This document shows positions 1-13,031 of a stretch of 64,000 bases of DNA, piece after piece. The notes under the pieces are model-generated. The model had not been told where the DNA came from. It ran no database searches and saw only the letters and a program-made list of their open reading frames with translations. The position numbers were made by a program, and so were the translations under genes. Within the stretch, counting starts at the first letter, position 1. Each line of letters starts with the position of its first letter. The stretch spans positions 186,001 through 250,000 of the forward strand of contig JAHQIW010000750.1 of assembly GCA_019055375.1 (NCBI GenBank). Direction: 5' to 3'. The stretch is from Parelaphostrongylus tenuis. Taxonomy: Eukaryota > Nematoda > Chromadorea > Rhabditida > Metastrongylidae.

Positions 1-1765
1 GCTCACTTTTAATATTTTTATCTTTCAAGAGCATTACATGAGGCAACTCTCAGGGTGCTGCGTCGTATAAATCTGCTTTAGGGCTTCTGAATCAAACATG
101 AAGCTTTCGCCGTAGGTGACTTTCATCTGAAAAGAATTTCCCTTTGGTAAAAATCAGTAATCCATCACAGCCATATTGAGATTTTCATGATCAGTTGGTC
201 TAAAGTTTTCCCACAATCCCTACGTTTCTTCCACTGCTTTTGACCCAGAAGCGTTGGGTTTATGTCACATTGTCGAAATTCTACGCTAATTGGTTTCTTG
301 ATCGATACAAAATATGAGTATTGGTCGAAGGTCGTGAACAGGTTCCTTTCATATGGTTTAAGAAGAATTTCCGCGAACACATTCTTCTACTCTGCTTTCT
401 TATTTTTTGCAATAATTAAGGAGATCAGATACTGTTTCGTTATCTGAGCGCCATTTCGACTCCTTGTACAAATCGCATTTTTTGGTCTTTTTCAATGTTT
501 AAATAATTGTTCGATAGCACAAGTCAAAAGAGTTTCAATGGTATATCTCATCTTAAGAATTATCTTCTCATTGCTCTGAAAGAGCAAGAATAACATCTCG
601 TTTCTCATTATAAGATTTCTCGTTGATCGAAGCGTTTTCTTCGAAGTTTCACTAACTAGTCAGTGGATCAAATCTCAAGGATACCAATTATTTATTTGGT
701 TCTATAATGGACTGGTATTAAAATAACAGCCAAGAGAAGATTGGGTTTTGCAAAAAATAAACAACCACCTAATTTTCTAATCGTTTGTTATGTCTAAATG
801 ATTAATCGGCAGCTTAATTTAGAAGAATTTGAATGGTGTATTTCATTTTGAAAAGGCCTTGTTATTACGCTGATTAAGAAAAACAACTCTGTTTCTCATT
901 GAAAGATTTCTCGGTGACCAGAGCCTCTTTCTTATAGTTTTAAAAACGAAACGACAGATCAAATTTCACGGATTACAATAATATTTTTGGTTTTTCGAAC
1001 GGACTTCGAACCGTAAGAAAATTGGGTTTCGCACTCGCTGCTTTTTTCCAATTTTGCGAAGCTCAATCTTCCTTTGGCTGTTACAGCGTGATACGAGGTC
1101 AATATTCAAAACCAAATAGATTATTGGAATTTTTAAAATTAATCTATCGATTGATTACTAAATCTCCAAAGGAAAAGCTTCATTCAACGAGAGACCTTTG
1201 AATGAGAAAGAAAAATTTATTTTTGCTCTTTCAACACAATAAAAAGGCCTTTTCAGAGAAAAAATGGAGCACTAAAATTCTTATAATCTGAACTATCGAA
1301 TGGTTACTTGAACATTGAAAGCGACCAAAAAATACGTTTTTTGCAAGGCATCAAAGTGAGGAGCGGATGAAAAAGTGATCCAGTTTTGCGAAACCCAATC
1401 TTCTTTTGAGTATCACAACGTAATGCGTGGTCTATTTCGAAAACCAAATAGATTATTGAAATTCCCAAGATTTGATGTATCGATTGACTATCAAACCCCG
1501 AAGGAAAAACTTTGGTCAGTGAGAAATCTTTAAATAAGAGACACTATATTTTTTTGCCTTTTCAGCGCAATGGCGAGGCCTATTTGAAGATGGAATATAC
1601 TCTTCAAATTCTTTTGACGTAAGCTATCGAATAATTTTTTAATCGTCAAAAACAAGCGCAAAATTTCTTTTTCTGAAGGGTCGAAATGGCGCTTGGTCAA
1701 CGGAAAAGTACCGGAGATTGCCATGTGGGAATATCCTTGTCGTCATTTTATTACCGAAAATTTAG
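1..1765. repeat. Repeat-rich region left of the recognised cdc27 exons
   Basis: From about 560 to 1720 the sequence holds several diverged copies of one unit. Its landmarks are 'ttcgatagctt', 'aatctt.tt.ggctgttacagc' and 'gagaaatctttgaatgag'. The same unit recurs at 10380-11390, 20640-21190, about 22260-22400, 58240-58880 and 61790-62070 (called family C here). I did not recognise a convincing CDC27 N-terminal exon in the first 560 bases. The short ORFs on both strands look like shadows. Confidence 0.55.
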
Positions 1766-4700
1766 GCCTGTGAAATCAGAAAGGCGAGATTATATAACCA
1801 GAATCAGGATTCTGAAAATGCAGGCGGCCGGAATCGGACAGTCCCATCACGACTGAACAAGCTTCGTCAAGTAAGTGTCATTTGCTATAGTTGAATTTGT
1901 TGTCGCAAACTTATACGATGATTACGTGCCTCTGTACATCAAATTTCTAGCAACACAGTTTGAGAGCAATAACGAGAATAAATGAGATGGGTCCAGTGTG
2001 TGAAATATCACGGACAGAACGTTCGCCGTCATCGAGGTATCTATAGCGATATAGAATTTGTTTTAAAGGCCGTCGTGTTATGATTTCTTGAGTTTTTAGG
2101 AAGCAGCGTAGTGATTCAGCGGCGAAACAACCCTTAGGATCGAATAGTGGTAATATTCGGTCCGTAACATCGTCAGCGCCAAAGGCCAGTGCCATAAATC
2201 ACGAAGCCAATTGCATATCATCATCGAAGACTAGTCGGGACGACTTGGAAGAGAAGGAGCATAGCGCTGCTTATAGTAAGACTAGGAACTATAATGATAC
2301 CATTCAAGAGTATTGAGTGGTATGCAAACATTCGACCCCGAGTAGGAGTTGAACCTGCACTTCACCCATACTAGAGGCACGTGCTATCACTCACCATCGA
2401 GGCCACCACTTTGCATCATTATCAACTCAGATTAGATTATACATTTTGAAGACGGTCAGCATTAAATAGATAAAATACCGACATATGTTTGCTCTACCAA
2501 ATCCGTTAAAGGTTGCCTGTTGACAGCTGCGATAGTTTATATCAAGGAAAGATGTGAAAGAGCGAAAAAGGCTTCGGTGGTGCAGTACTAGCACGCGTCT
2601 CTGATATGGGTGAGACGCGAGTTCTGCTCTCGGATAGGGTTGGTTGTTTTGCATACCATTCAGTATTCTTAGATCTAGATTATAGCAAGCTAACACTGCT
2701 TGAGAGCAGTAAAAGTACAGATTCAAATTATCACTAGTTGGTATTTTAAGAGGTTCAGTCATGATCCTCCAAAAAAAGGCTTCCATTGCTCCTGTAGATC
2801 TCTAGTAGCGCTTTCCATTTGCGCCCCTTAAATATCTCTTTTTCAGAGGATTTGTTTGCAAGCGTCAAATCGTTCGCTCTTGTCGAAGATGCAATTGGAT
2901 CTTACCGATGGGATGTTGCGAAAAAAATACTTGGTTTGAGTTTTGAGAAGTTTGACTGGATATTCTTTTATATATTCATCCATGATTAGATGATGTTGAA
3001 CCGTGGATGGCTCAGCTTCCGATAGCTCTTCATATGCGGGCACGCATATGCTTCGAATTGACTGAGTACGCTTGTGCAAGAGATATTCTGCAACGGTTGA
3101 GAAAAATGTATCCACATCGAACTGAAGTAAATGCTTTCTTTTCTCCATGAATTCGGTTTCAACTATGCGATATTTTTAAGGGAATGGAGTTGTTGTCTAC
3201 GGCTCTATGGCATCTACAAGATGCTCATGAGCTTTCATCACTCGCGCAACAACTAACTGCGGAGGCCCGATCCCGACCGCAGACGTGGTGCGTAGCCGGG
3301 AATTGTTTCTCTCTTCAGAGACAGGTAAATGTTTCTGGTATAGCTCTATATGAATTGATACCTCATGCTTTGCATGTTTTCAGCACGCAAAGGCCATCGA
3401 GTGTATGGAACGTGCTATCCAACTGGATCCATATTTCGCATATGCGTACACTTTGTTGGGTCATGAGCTCATATTTCAAGAGGAATATGACCGTGCGGCT
3501 GTTGCGTTCAGGTAAGTAATGTTCTATAACACTGGTGCTATTGTCATAGCATTTGTTTCTTTTGGTACGTTCAGGCGTGCTTTGGATATTTCACCGAAAG
3601 ACTACCGCGCATGGCACGGCCTTGGATTGGTGCACCTCAGGAAAGAGCAAATGGGGCTTGCCCAGGTAATCAAGAAATAATATTCCAGTTTGATAAAATT
3701 TTTATACCATCGAAAGCAATAAAAATAGATACAAAATGAGCAGTTTTGTGCGACCAAAACTCCTTTATGCGTTGAAGAAGATCGAAGATTCTACATGAAT
3801 TACAGGTTATTCGATAATGTTGAGTGATGCGCAAGACTTTGGACCTCAGACGCTAATTGAACCCGCATCCCACCCTCTCCGGCGACGCATGCTGACCATT
3901 TGCACTGACGAGGCTCCTATTCTGCCATCACTCTATGATTTTTGTACCCAATATCTGTGAGCGTAGCTGGATTCAACGGCGATATGTGCTTATTAGAGCA
4001 ATCCGTTGACGGTTGGTTGCTGACAGTTCGATACTGTGTCGCAGAAAGAGTGATAACAGAACACAGAAGCCTTGCTAGTGCATTTGATTAGCGCGTGCGC
4101 CGGAAAGAGCAAAGTGCAGGTTGGATTCGCGTTCGAGGGATCCTCCGAATGATATCGTTCGAGTATATAGTCTGTCAACTGTAATTGATCACTCACATCA
4201 TCTATGCTTTTTAGTTACTTTGTCTTAGTTATCCTGTGTTGTTTTTCATAGTTCACAGCAGGAGTGAACATAGGTGCATTTATGATTGATTAACTTTCTC
4301 AAAATCATAATCTAATTTAATTCATTTAAGGTAAATATTTTGAAAGCTGTCACAATAAATCCCACCAATCGAGCTATGCTCTGTCAGTTGGCACAAATTG
4401 AACAAGCTCTGAATCGACCAGAAAGAGCTATGCATCTAATTGATAGGGTTTGTACAATCACTGAGAATCCACTTTGACAGTATTGATGTCCTCAAATATC
4501 GTCAAAATTTAGGCGTTAGCGTTAGATCCCGACGACGTCGCTTGTCGCTACAATCGTGCACGCCTGCTCTTCGATATGAAACGGAACGAGGATTGCGTTA
4601 AAGAACTCAATGAACTCAAGGAAGTCTCACCTGATGAAGCCTACATTTATCACTTATTAGGTACCTTTTTATCCTTGTATACTCTCAATTTAATAGAATG

Positions 4701-5269
4701 ATCTGATTCGAGATCATCCCGGCATAACCAGAACCTTCATGGCTGTAAGTCGTGATCGGGTCTCAGATCTGCTTGAAAACAACTCGTTCTATTCAATCCG
4801 CAAAGCCAATGATGACTTGTATAGAAGACCTGAAAAGCTTTGGCGCAGTTATCCCTAGGCTTCAGTTAGGATCGTCTCAAACAGCTTACGACGACATTCA
4901 GAAAATTAGTAACCTCTAACAGTAGCCGAAACCACGCTCAAGAAGTTTCCAAGACAGTTTTGGATGACTAATATGAGGGAGATCACGAACATAACGCTAC
5001 AAGTGCTATGATCCACGGTAATTGGGATCTGGTCGTATAAAATTAACGACATATATCTGCTTTTTTCTTTCAGTAGTTCGATAATTTGATGTACTAATCT
5101 TATTAATTTGTTCTTTCAAGGTAAAGTCCATCGTCGGCTAGGCAATAATCATTTGGCATTGCTAAACTACAGTTGGGCTACAGAAATGGATCCAAGAGGA
5201 GAGCAAATGCTGGGTCACGCCGGTGAACGATCCTATGATGACGACGATCCTTCAGCGTCTGCAAGCTAG
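1766..5269 (+). CDS. mat-1: CDC27/APC3 (MAT-1), C-terminal half, TPR subunit of the anaphase-promoting complex
   Basis: Ten exons join in consistent phase: 1766-1870, 2104-2275, 2847-2933, 2990-3126, 3181-3324, 3384-3511, 3575-3665, 4331-4447, 4513-4660, 5121-5269 (stop TAG 5267-5269), giving about 425 residues. The first two exons encode a Ser/Asn-rich linker. The rest is a run of TPR helices typical of CDC27: the stretch around MELLSTALWHLQ at 3184, then YAYTLLGHE and YRAWHGLGL, ending LLNYSWATEMDP and an acidic tail. In the family, CDC27 is a scaffold TPR subunit of the APC/C ubiquitin ligase that binds co-activators and is needed for the metaphase-anaphase transition; C. elegans calls it mat-1. 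Family members are about 800 residues, so the N-terminal TPR block is missing here, lying left of the window or unrecognised in 1-1765. The acceptor of the second exon is a choice: AG at 2102-2103 keeps phase 0, whereas the stronger-looking AG at 2098-2099 breaks the frame. Confidence 0.94.
2306..2672. repeat. tRNA-like foldback element (family A) in a cdc27 intron
   Basis: The left part (about 2313-2400) reads as a reverse-strand tRNA-like sequence. The right part (about 2572-2650) carries the forward version, with a D-arm/A-box-like 'ggtgcagtactagcacg' and a B-box-like 'gcgagttctgctctc'. The outer ends 'gagtggtatgcaaa' and 'ttttgcataccattcag' are inverted copies of each other. It sits in the intron between exons 2104-2275 and 2847-2933. 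Confidence 0.6.
3812..4150. repeat. Diverged tRNA-like foldback element (family A) in a cdc27 intron
   Basis: The element starts with 'gttgagtgatgcgcaagactttggacc', contains the family interior near 4005 ('ccgttgacggttggttgctgacag') and ends with a degraded tRNA-like arm. It largely fills the intron between exons 3575-3665 and 4331-4447 and accounts for that intron's size relative to its neighbours. Confidence 0.5.
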
Positions 5270-8200
5270 TAAAGAACTTTTGGAAAATATGGATTACAGC
5301 ACTTATTTGCTTGTAGTCCGTTTATATAATAAGTGAATATCGGAAAGAATTAGTTTTGTCTACGCTTCGTCTATTTCATTTCTTGACAGCAGCTTTCGTA
5401 AAACTAAAATGATTAGTTACGAGATTATGCTTGAAAACCTGGCTGTAGTCGGGCTAAGTAGTCAAAACAGCAATGAACAGTTTAATGAGTCGGTTCGTGA
5501 GCTTGCATTTCATATATCTTTACCTTTATATTTCTCCAAAGATCTTTTTTCGTGTAATCTTGAACTTCTAGTAAGGGTATTCTTTTTTTTAGAATAGACT
5601 TCAAGAGAAAGTGCCAACAATCTCTTTTTTGTTTGCGTCGTTTTTGCAGCTAGGAATACAAATATAGTTTTGGGAATCAAAAGCAGATGAACGGGTCGGG
5701 TTTATAGTTAATTTCTCATTCAAAAATCTGTTTTGACTGTAATCCAGTGTTTCTTTGCACTGCTTTATTTTTTCCACTCCCTATAATGCAATTTCGCATT
5801 CCCGGTTTCTCACCACTCAAATGTTATCCGGGTCAAAATAGTCGCAAACTTATGGAAATCTTATAATTCGAGTAATATTTGGACATGTTCAGTTTCAAAT
5901 CATTACCAAAGATTAGCTTGATAATTATGGGTAGGCAATATTTTATGAGGCCATGCTTTTTTTTGGGATAAATATGTTTTCTTCCTATTAGCTATAATGT
6001 TAGTCTTTTGAAAGTTGAGCTTGTTTTAGAAGTCAGTTTGTTGTTATCTGATGAACAGCACTCTCTTTGTGTTCATTGCTCAGCTCCCTAAAGTGCTTCC
6101 AGTGTATCTCTTCTGTACCTATCTATCAGCACACTAGGAACTTCTATAGGAGCTTTCACGTTTGTTGATATAACATAGGCGGGTTTTCTCATTGCGATGC
6201 TTTTCAACACTGAAAGCCATAGTAAGCCATTTTGTTTGTTCTTCATTGTACTGATTCGGGATCCATGGATCCGTAGGCAGTTTTCTTCTGAGAATTTTCT
6301 TCGTTTGTTTATGTAACGGATTAGATTTTGTATAAGTTGAAAATAAAGTTGAGAAAATGCTCCAGAGTACAAAAGGGTGTTTGCTTCAAATGATTCAGAA
6401 TTGAATGGGACATTTAAGAGATGTTCAAGTTTAGTTTTCGCTCCAAATAGGTCAGTACAGAGCTCGTATCCTTTGCTAAATAACCGTGTAGTGTCAGTCG
6501 TCAAGTTGCTCGTGCGACAATCCCTTGTGAATCATCGGATCGCACGTCTCACAATGTCTAGTGAGTTATCGGGTTGCAGGTGTGACGATCCTTAGCGAAA
6601 TATTTCTGCTGAGGTTGCGCTTCCTAGGCTTGGGCATAATTCTGGTATTTTCGCAATCGGGTAGTTTTCCTTCTTGGCATGCGACAACTGAACCTGGATG
6701 GACGTGTGGATACAAAGGGCAGTTGTCAGCTAAGCACAGCAAAAAACCGGCGGGCTGATTACTTGAGTTCGGAGTCTTTTTCAACAGCAATTTTAGACAC
6801 GGGCTATTTGGTCTCGGATTTAGCCGGAATGGTGTTCATTATAGGAGAGATTGCAGTTTTGTATGAAGTAAATGAGAATGAGAATCATCCATTGACATGC
6901 TTCAGACCTTGTAATAAAATCGTCGGCAAGCCCTTAAGTCGACCACAGAATGACTATGCAGCGATCAGTATGCCTGTTGTAGGGGCCACATTTACGAGAT
7001 AAACGGACCATTAAATTGTTTGGAGTGAGTGGAAGTTATACCTCAACGTCAATAACCGCTGTGAACTGATTTCTAGTAGCTTATGGGGACTGTACTCGAG
7101 GAGAAAAGATGGAATTGGTCACCGATAAGTTAGCCGCTGCAGTGAAGTGTGTTTCGAGTTAGTCTTTGGCACAAAGTAATTACTAACTCGAAAGAGAATG
7201 CTCACTTCTGTGATGATTCGCCGCGCGGGGACTTTCACTTTAGCACGAAAAAAGTTACGTTTGGCTTATATCTGTTTATAGAAGTTATAACAATACAATA
7301 CCAGGCAATGTGACGATAGGTAGTTGAGAGAATAGGCTTGAACGAGATTGGGTGAATAACTGGAACTCTGAAACTATGGACTATACTACCTACGATGTAT
7401 AGTGGAGTCAGGCCTATATAGGGAACGACGACGAAGGCATACTTTGATAAAGCTACACTAAGGGGCAAGCACAAAGGGTTGCAAGCGCACAAGCGATCGG
7501 AAAGAAAGTTCAGAGCACAAAAAGCTACAAGAGCATAGTTCGATGTGAATAGAACAAAATCTCAGTTTTTGTGCCTATGAGGGGACATATGAAAAACAAA
7601 TCTCATTTGCTGGAGAGGAACTTTTCTTAAGAGTGTTGGTAATCATTCGAAAGCTGAGACTTCAGGCCAGCCCCACATCGTCGGCTTTCGAAAAAGTTTT
7701 TTTTACGTTTCTACAAAAGGAGATTTCTTGCGTTGCAGACGCGCATATTTCTCGCAGGGCAGAACTCTTCCTCTGGACTATTCTCCGATCTAGTTGTAAT
7801 GGAATTCGTGAAAAATAAACAAAGCTTGAAGAGCGATGGTACAGTCAAGTTGTGGCACTCACATAGTTTTTCAGTTTCATTCTGCTCCACTTCACATCGA
7901 CGTGGCCAATGCTAGCATTATTGGGATCTAAGCAGCATGAAAAGCCTATAGGGTTTCATGGCTCGTGCTTGTGCTTGTAGTTATAACTCAGATGTTGACT
8001 TAAATATTCTTTCGACATTATTGTCAGCCAGACATCAACTTCACAAAAAATCTATCTTCAGTGAGTCAATGACAGCATTCCCATCTACTCAACCGCTTCT
8101 CCTTGACTGAGTAACCTTATTTGAGAAAAGCAATAGAAAAAAAAGAAGTGGAATATACCCAATGATATTGAGTGATGGCGAATGAAAACACTTTTAGAAC

Positions 8201-10380
8201 TATCACTCAAAGTAAGACTCTAGAAAGCACCCGTTGCCGAACGAACGTCCACAAGCACAACTGGTGTAAGATTCGATTCCGTGGAACGCGACTGAAAAAA
8301 AAAAACACCCTGACAGCATATTTTAAGCCTCTCATGAGGTATGTCTTGGCACTTATGAAGTGCTAGACACGTGCTTTGGCTTTTCAGCCTCATCAGTAGC
8401 ACAAAGCCCTTTGGTTCAGCCAGTCCCTCAGGTACATAACCTTATATAGAAGAATCGACGCCGAACTATTCACACCCTGCCTACTGTAAAAGGATCACTG
8501 TGGGTGTTCTTTCTGAGTAATTGATTGCCGACTGTCGTTTGCTAAATCGTCGTAGGTCAAGCAAACCTCGAGGAACTGACTGAACTTCAAAGCACCGTGT
8601 AGTGATGAAGCTGAAAAGCTAAAACAAGTGAAATTTACTTTGAATTCGTCCAGATTGACTATTTCTGGGCCCTTGTTTAAATATTTACATAAGAATACGG
8701 TGATATTAGAAGACTTCTGCTTCGTACTTTAGCAAGTGTTTCATTGGAACTATCGAATCGAATGAAGTCTTTGATAGTCAAAACAATGTGAGATTTTTTT
8801 CAATACAAGTTTTTTTCTGCAATATTTCACTCTAATTGCACTGACAATCGAACTTTATCGATATTACTTGTTAGAAAGGAAAAAACTGATAAAAAAATTT
8901 CTGGCCTGAATTAAGAACTTGCGTAATTGTAATCAAAATACTAAAGACTTGTTAGAATTTTAGGTACTTTTTTCTAGCCTGGTTCAAATAGACCGAACCA
9001 AAGGCCGTTTTTCTTAGTAATCGAAATTCATAATCTCTTCAGAACCTTGAATCTCTCCACGAACGTAACATCTCACAAACGTGCTATGACAGGGCTTATG
9101 GCGGCGACCTGAATACAGACCAGAAGCGATCATGCATATTCAGACCATTAAGATGGGCTGTGCATCTGTTAGCATTTGGAAAAAAATGAGAAAAAGAAGT
9201 AGCAAGGTATTCACATGTGCACATAAATAGCGCAGTATTTAGAGCTACCTTGAACATACACGAAGACGGCTCGATCATGTCCTTCGAGCTGAACATGACT
9301 CCACCTTTTTCCATTCTACAACTTAGTACTAAACCTGCCCTAGTAGATGAGAATTTTAGCCTAATGACTGAACAGGTTTCGTAAGTTCTTTTTCAGGCGA
9401 AATGTTCTATGATCAATTTTACGGTGATTTATAGAGTCCCATGCGCATCATTTAGGGGTTGACCACATGACTATTTAGGAATGAGATTAAAGAAAATGTG
9501 CTAGGAATTAAATGTGCCACTTGCTTTCAAATAACGTGAGGAAAATTTTAAGCTTTATTAAGAAACAATAATGTAATTTACGTGTACATATTTGGTACTA
9601 CCGTCGTCGTTTTTTTCAAGTCTGACAGTTTACATCAAAATCGAAGGCTTAATAAGATCGCAATGCCTTTGAAGTAGAAGCTGCTTATCTTCCTACTAAA
9701 TGAAAAATTTAGATATCTCAAAAGTTCGACTATCCCTAAACCTCGGCATGATTGAAGTAATGTAAAGTTTCTCACGAACTATCCGTTTCTTTATTCAAAA
9801 AAATATATACAAAATGTAAATGTATATATTTTGTGTTTTGCATTTTTTATATAAAAAAATTCTAATTCAAAACTCAAAATTCAATAGGATAAAATCTAAA
9901 ATTAAAATTAGAAATTAAATTATATCAAATTAGAATTAAAATTTGAATTTTTATATTTTGTGTACATATTAATACTAATGTTTATATTTTGTATTCTGCA
10001 AGTTCCAGATAAAGAAAAAGATAAATTTTGAGTTTGTCAGAGTTTTAAAGCTATATGGGACGAAGGAAATAGAACGGGGTACTGCTCTGATGCGTGGGCA
10101 AAATTTTGGAATGATCACTTGTTTTGCCGATGTACTGTCTTAAATGATGATTTTGTGGGAGATAAACGAATGAAGGTTGAGCTGAGGACTCGTGAGATCA
10201 GGTAATAGATTCATATATTATACCCCGGGTTTCACTCTCATCCTCTTTTGAACCTGTGCAGTCTCAGTCAAAACTCTATGTGAGTACCAAAAATCCACTT
10301 TGACACTTTTTCGTTAACCTCTCCCAGTTCTAGCGCTCACATAATAATTATTTTCCCGTGGTTTTTGAAGTTTGAGTGGT
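5270..10380. other. Intergenic DNA without a recognised gene
   Basis: I recognise no conserved protein here. The longest open frame is 6088-6504 on the minus strand (138 codons), of unknown identity and possibly chance. Around 6480-6600 a short GC-richer motif ('gtgcgacaatccctt', 'gtgtgacgatcctta') is repeated in diverged form. From 9790 to 9990 the sequence is almost pure A/T with short direct and inverted blocks. No RNA gene was seen. Confidence 0.5.
6088..6504 (-). CDS. Unrecognised 138-codon open reading frame, doubtful
   Basis: This is the longest uninterrupted frame in the 15-kb gap between cdc27 and agef-1. It starts at an ATG (MTTDTTRLFSKGYELCTDLF) and has no signal peptide, no clear membrane span and no motif I know. 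Splice sites were not evident. It could be a single-exon gene, one exon of a larger gene, or chance; nothing nearby supports expression. Confidence 0.15.
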   Translation of the reverse strand: MTTDTTRLFSKGYELCTDLFGAKTKLEHLLNVPFNSESFEANTLLYSGAFSQLYFQLIQNLIRYINKRRKFSEENCLRIHGSRISTMKNKQNGLLWLSVLKSIAMRKPAYVISTNVKAPIEVPSVLIDRYRRDTLEAL

Positions 10381-11390
10381 CATCCGACAGCTAAAATCTC
10401 AAATAATTTGAAAGTGTAATTTATTTTCAAAACGGCTTTTCCGTTGCGCTGTAAGAGCAAAAATAAAATTTGTTTCTCGTTCAAACATTTCTCGGTGTGC
10501 AAAGCATTTTCTTTGAACTTATAGTAACGATTCGATGGCCTGAATCTTTAGAATTCCAGTGATGTGCACGGTTTTCGACAAAGACCTGTTTTTGGGCTGT
10601 AACAGCCAAAAGAATATTAGCTTTCTCTAATTTCGCACCGGAAAAGGCGCGGAGGCTCAACGGCCATAATGAAAATCTTTACCCAGATTCTGGCAAACCA
10701 CGATGGTGTGATGTCGAAGTTGAACTGAGCGGAACTTAACATTCTTTTGGCTGCAACACACTGAAAAGTTCTTTCAAAAAAATTAATCACATTGCTGGAA
10801 TCGACGAGATTCAAGCTATCGAATGAAAGCCTAAAGGAAAAGCTTTGTTCAGCGAGAGATGTTTGACTGAGAGGCACAATTTCACTTTTTCTGTTAAAGA
10901 GCAATAGTGAAGCTGCTTTGATAACAAAAAGTACTAATGAAATCTTTAAAGCATAAGCTATTGGGCAATTGCTAGAACTTGAAATAAAAATCGAAGGGTG
11001 CGTTTTTCCCAATTAATCGAAAAAGGATGCGGATTACGGGGATAATCTAACTTCGCGGAAGCCAATCTTTCTTTCATTGTTACGACGAACCAAAAAGCCT
11101 TTTCTGAAAAATAATTTTGTCATTGGAATCCACGAGCTTCAAGCTATCGAATAAGTAGCAAAAGTTCAGAAGAAAAACTTTGTTCAGTGTGAAATGTTTG
11201 AATAAGAAATACAGTTTGAATTTTGCAGTTACAGTACAATAAAAATGCACATTTTTTCTTTTTCTTTTTTTTCATTTTCATTTTTTTCATTTTTCATTTT
11301 CGAAAATAAGGCACATTTTCAAATTTTCCTGATTTAAGCTATCGATTGAATACCCAGACTTTATAAACCACTCTAAGCTTTTTCAGGAGC
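10380..11390. repeat. Cluster of family C repeat units
   Basis: Tandem-like, diverged units carry the family C landmarks ('agctatcgaatga', 'aaagctttgttcag', 'gagagatgtttgactgagaggcac', 'gctgttacagcccaat' variants). A T-rich tract at about 11260-11310 lies inside the last unit. The 131-codon minus-strand frame at 10617-11012 lies wholly in this repeat and is treated as a shadow. Confidence 0.55.
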
Positions 11391-12720
11391 GCTGGAAGTG
11401 GGATACGATAACGGAAATGATCGTAACTTTTACACGGCTGTAATTTACCCTCTTCCTTACACTGAGTGACCTGATAGCGTTCCATATGCTGTGTAAACAA
11501 CTGTTATCTGTAAACCAGCGTCAAAACAGATTAAAGTAATCTATGTACCACTCGATGCGCAACTACGATAAAATCAGTAGCTAAGTAGTCAGTTCATCGA
11601 TTGAACAGTGCTGTAAGCTGTAGAACTTAAGCAGCCATACACATGCACATTCGCTGGAGTTTAGTTGAAAATAGCGAATGGCATCTGTGATAAAGTCGAC
11701 AGACTTGGGCAGTCGAATGTGGTGAATTGAGACCGTGTTTTTTATTCAGCCGTTAAATAGATGTAATCTTTATACCATCTAGGTAATATCGCATCCAGCG
11801 TCTTTCTCGCAAATGAACCACCCCAATGCATGCATTGAACGTCAAAGACATATTCTGCCATCGAAGACTGCGTAGAACTGAAAGCAGGCATCACTGGATG
11901 GAACTTTTAGTAAAAATTGATTGTTTTAATTTGCACGTTCTGATTGAACGTGTTCTTTAAGATGCAAAATTGTCATCTTTAATGTATGAAAACAATCGCT
12001 GTCAGAGCGGGGGCGAATAATCAAAAAACTGAACCAGTTTTGTCTACGGCAATTTGCTCATTTCACGCGAACGTTTTTGTCAAAATTTCAAATAATAACA
12101 AAGTGGAAGGCCTTTGTGTTGACTGTGATCCCACGAATTTCCAAAGTATTTTTCCAACTGATTTCATTAACTACGAAATAACGAGAGCACACTTACGCTT
12201 AGGCTCAAAAATGTGATGGGACCACAACTCTCCACTAGCGTGAAGTAAAAACACTTACAGCTTAACAATCTTCGTTACCGTTGAGATCACTTGGGTCGCC
12301 TCCAGCCCAATTAAGGTTATCCATTGAGCAACTGTCTACCTATGGAACGAAAACGTGCTTCTTATTCGCATTTTGCAAATGCTTTGCTCTAATAAAACCA
12401 ATCCATGTAGGTCTCCATAAATTTTTGGAAGCTGGGTCAAGTGCACCCAATACTGAAACGAGATGCCATTTAGAAAGGGAATTATGCAGATAAGGCACAG
12501 AGCTTTTATTACTTTAGGGACCTACTGCTTGTGCCCTAATATTGTGGTTGTGTCATACATTTGGTCACCAGCGAACAGTAATAAGTCATGGACATTAGCT
12601 GCGCTAGGAGATATTAAGAATTATGAGAGGAACATTGGTAAGTGGACTTCGATTTTCAGTCTATGCTACTCTTCAGTTACTTTTCTGGACAGCTCCTGTA
12701 TGCTGAATAATATCGGATAA
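11391..12720. other. Gap with nothing recognised
   Basis: There are only short frames (the longest plus-strand ones are at 11986-12216 and 12463-12720), without recognisable motifs. I see no RNA gene and no clear repeat boundary before the SINE that begins near 12724. Confidence 0.4.
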
Positions 12721-12723
12721 AGG

Positions 12724-13031
12724 ATAAAGGGAAGCATAAAGCTCTTGGCATTGATCGATCCCTAAGGGATGCGTCATTCATTTCTCTTCAATCTTTGACT
12801 TCGTTTGAGGTGATTGAATGCATATCATCTGGCCTTTACAATGACTCGCGGTGGTCGCCTGCCGAACCGAGTCAGTGCTGCTTATCCTCCCAGACAAGTC
12901 TGAGACCAGTCTGATACCAATTTACCGACCCCGGAGAGATGGATGGCTTGGTGAGCCATGAGCGCGAGATCGAACCATTGACCTCGTGTGCGACGCAGAG
13001 CAACCTTTATCCACAGCGTCACATGCGCTCC
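12724..13031 (-). repeat. tRNA-derived SINE (family B), near full length
   Basis: Read on the minus strand it begins with the tRNA-like head (GAGCGCATGTGACGC..., B-box-like 'ggttcgatctcgcgctc'). The family body follows ('cggtaaattggtatcagac', 'gggaggataagcagcactgactcg', 'gcgagtcattgtaaagg'). It ends with the tail 'gcatcccttagggatcgatc' and 'gagctttat.cctttatcc'. Confidence 0.75.

Noticed and set aside
2843..3148. 101-codon minus-strand frame
   Set aside because: It is antisense to two cdc27 exons (2847-2933 and 2990-3126) whose plus-strand reading matches CDC27.
10617..11012. 131-codon minus-strand frame
   Set aside because: It lies entirely inside family C repeat units that recur elsewhere without the frame being kept.
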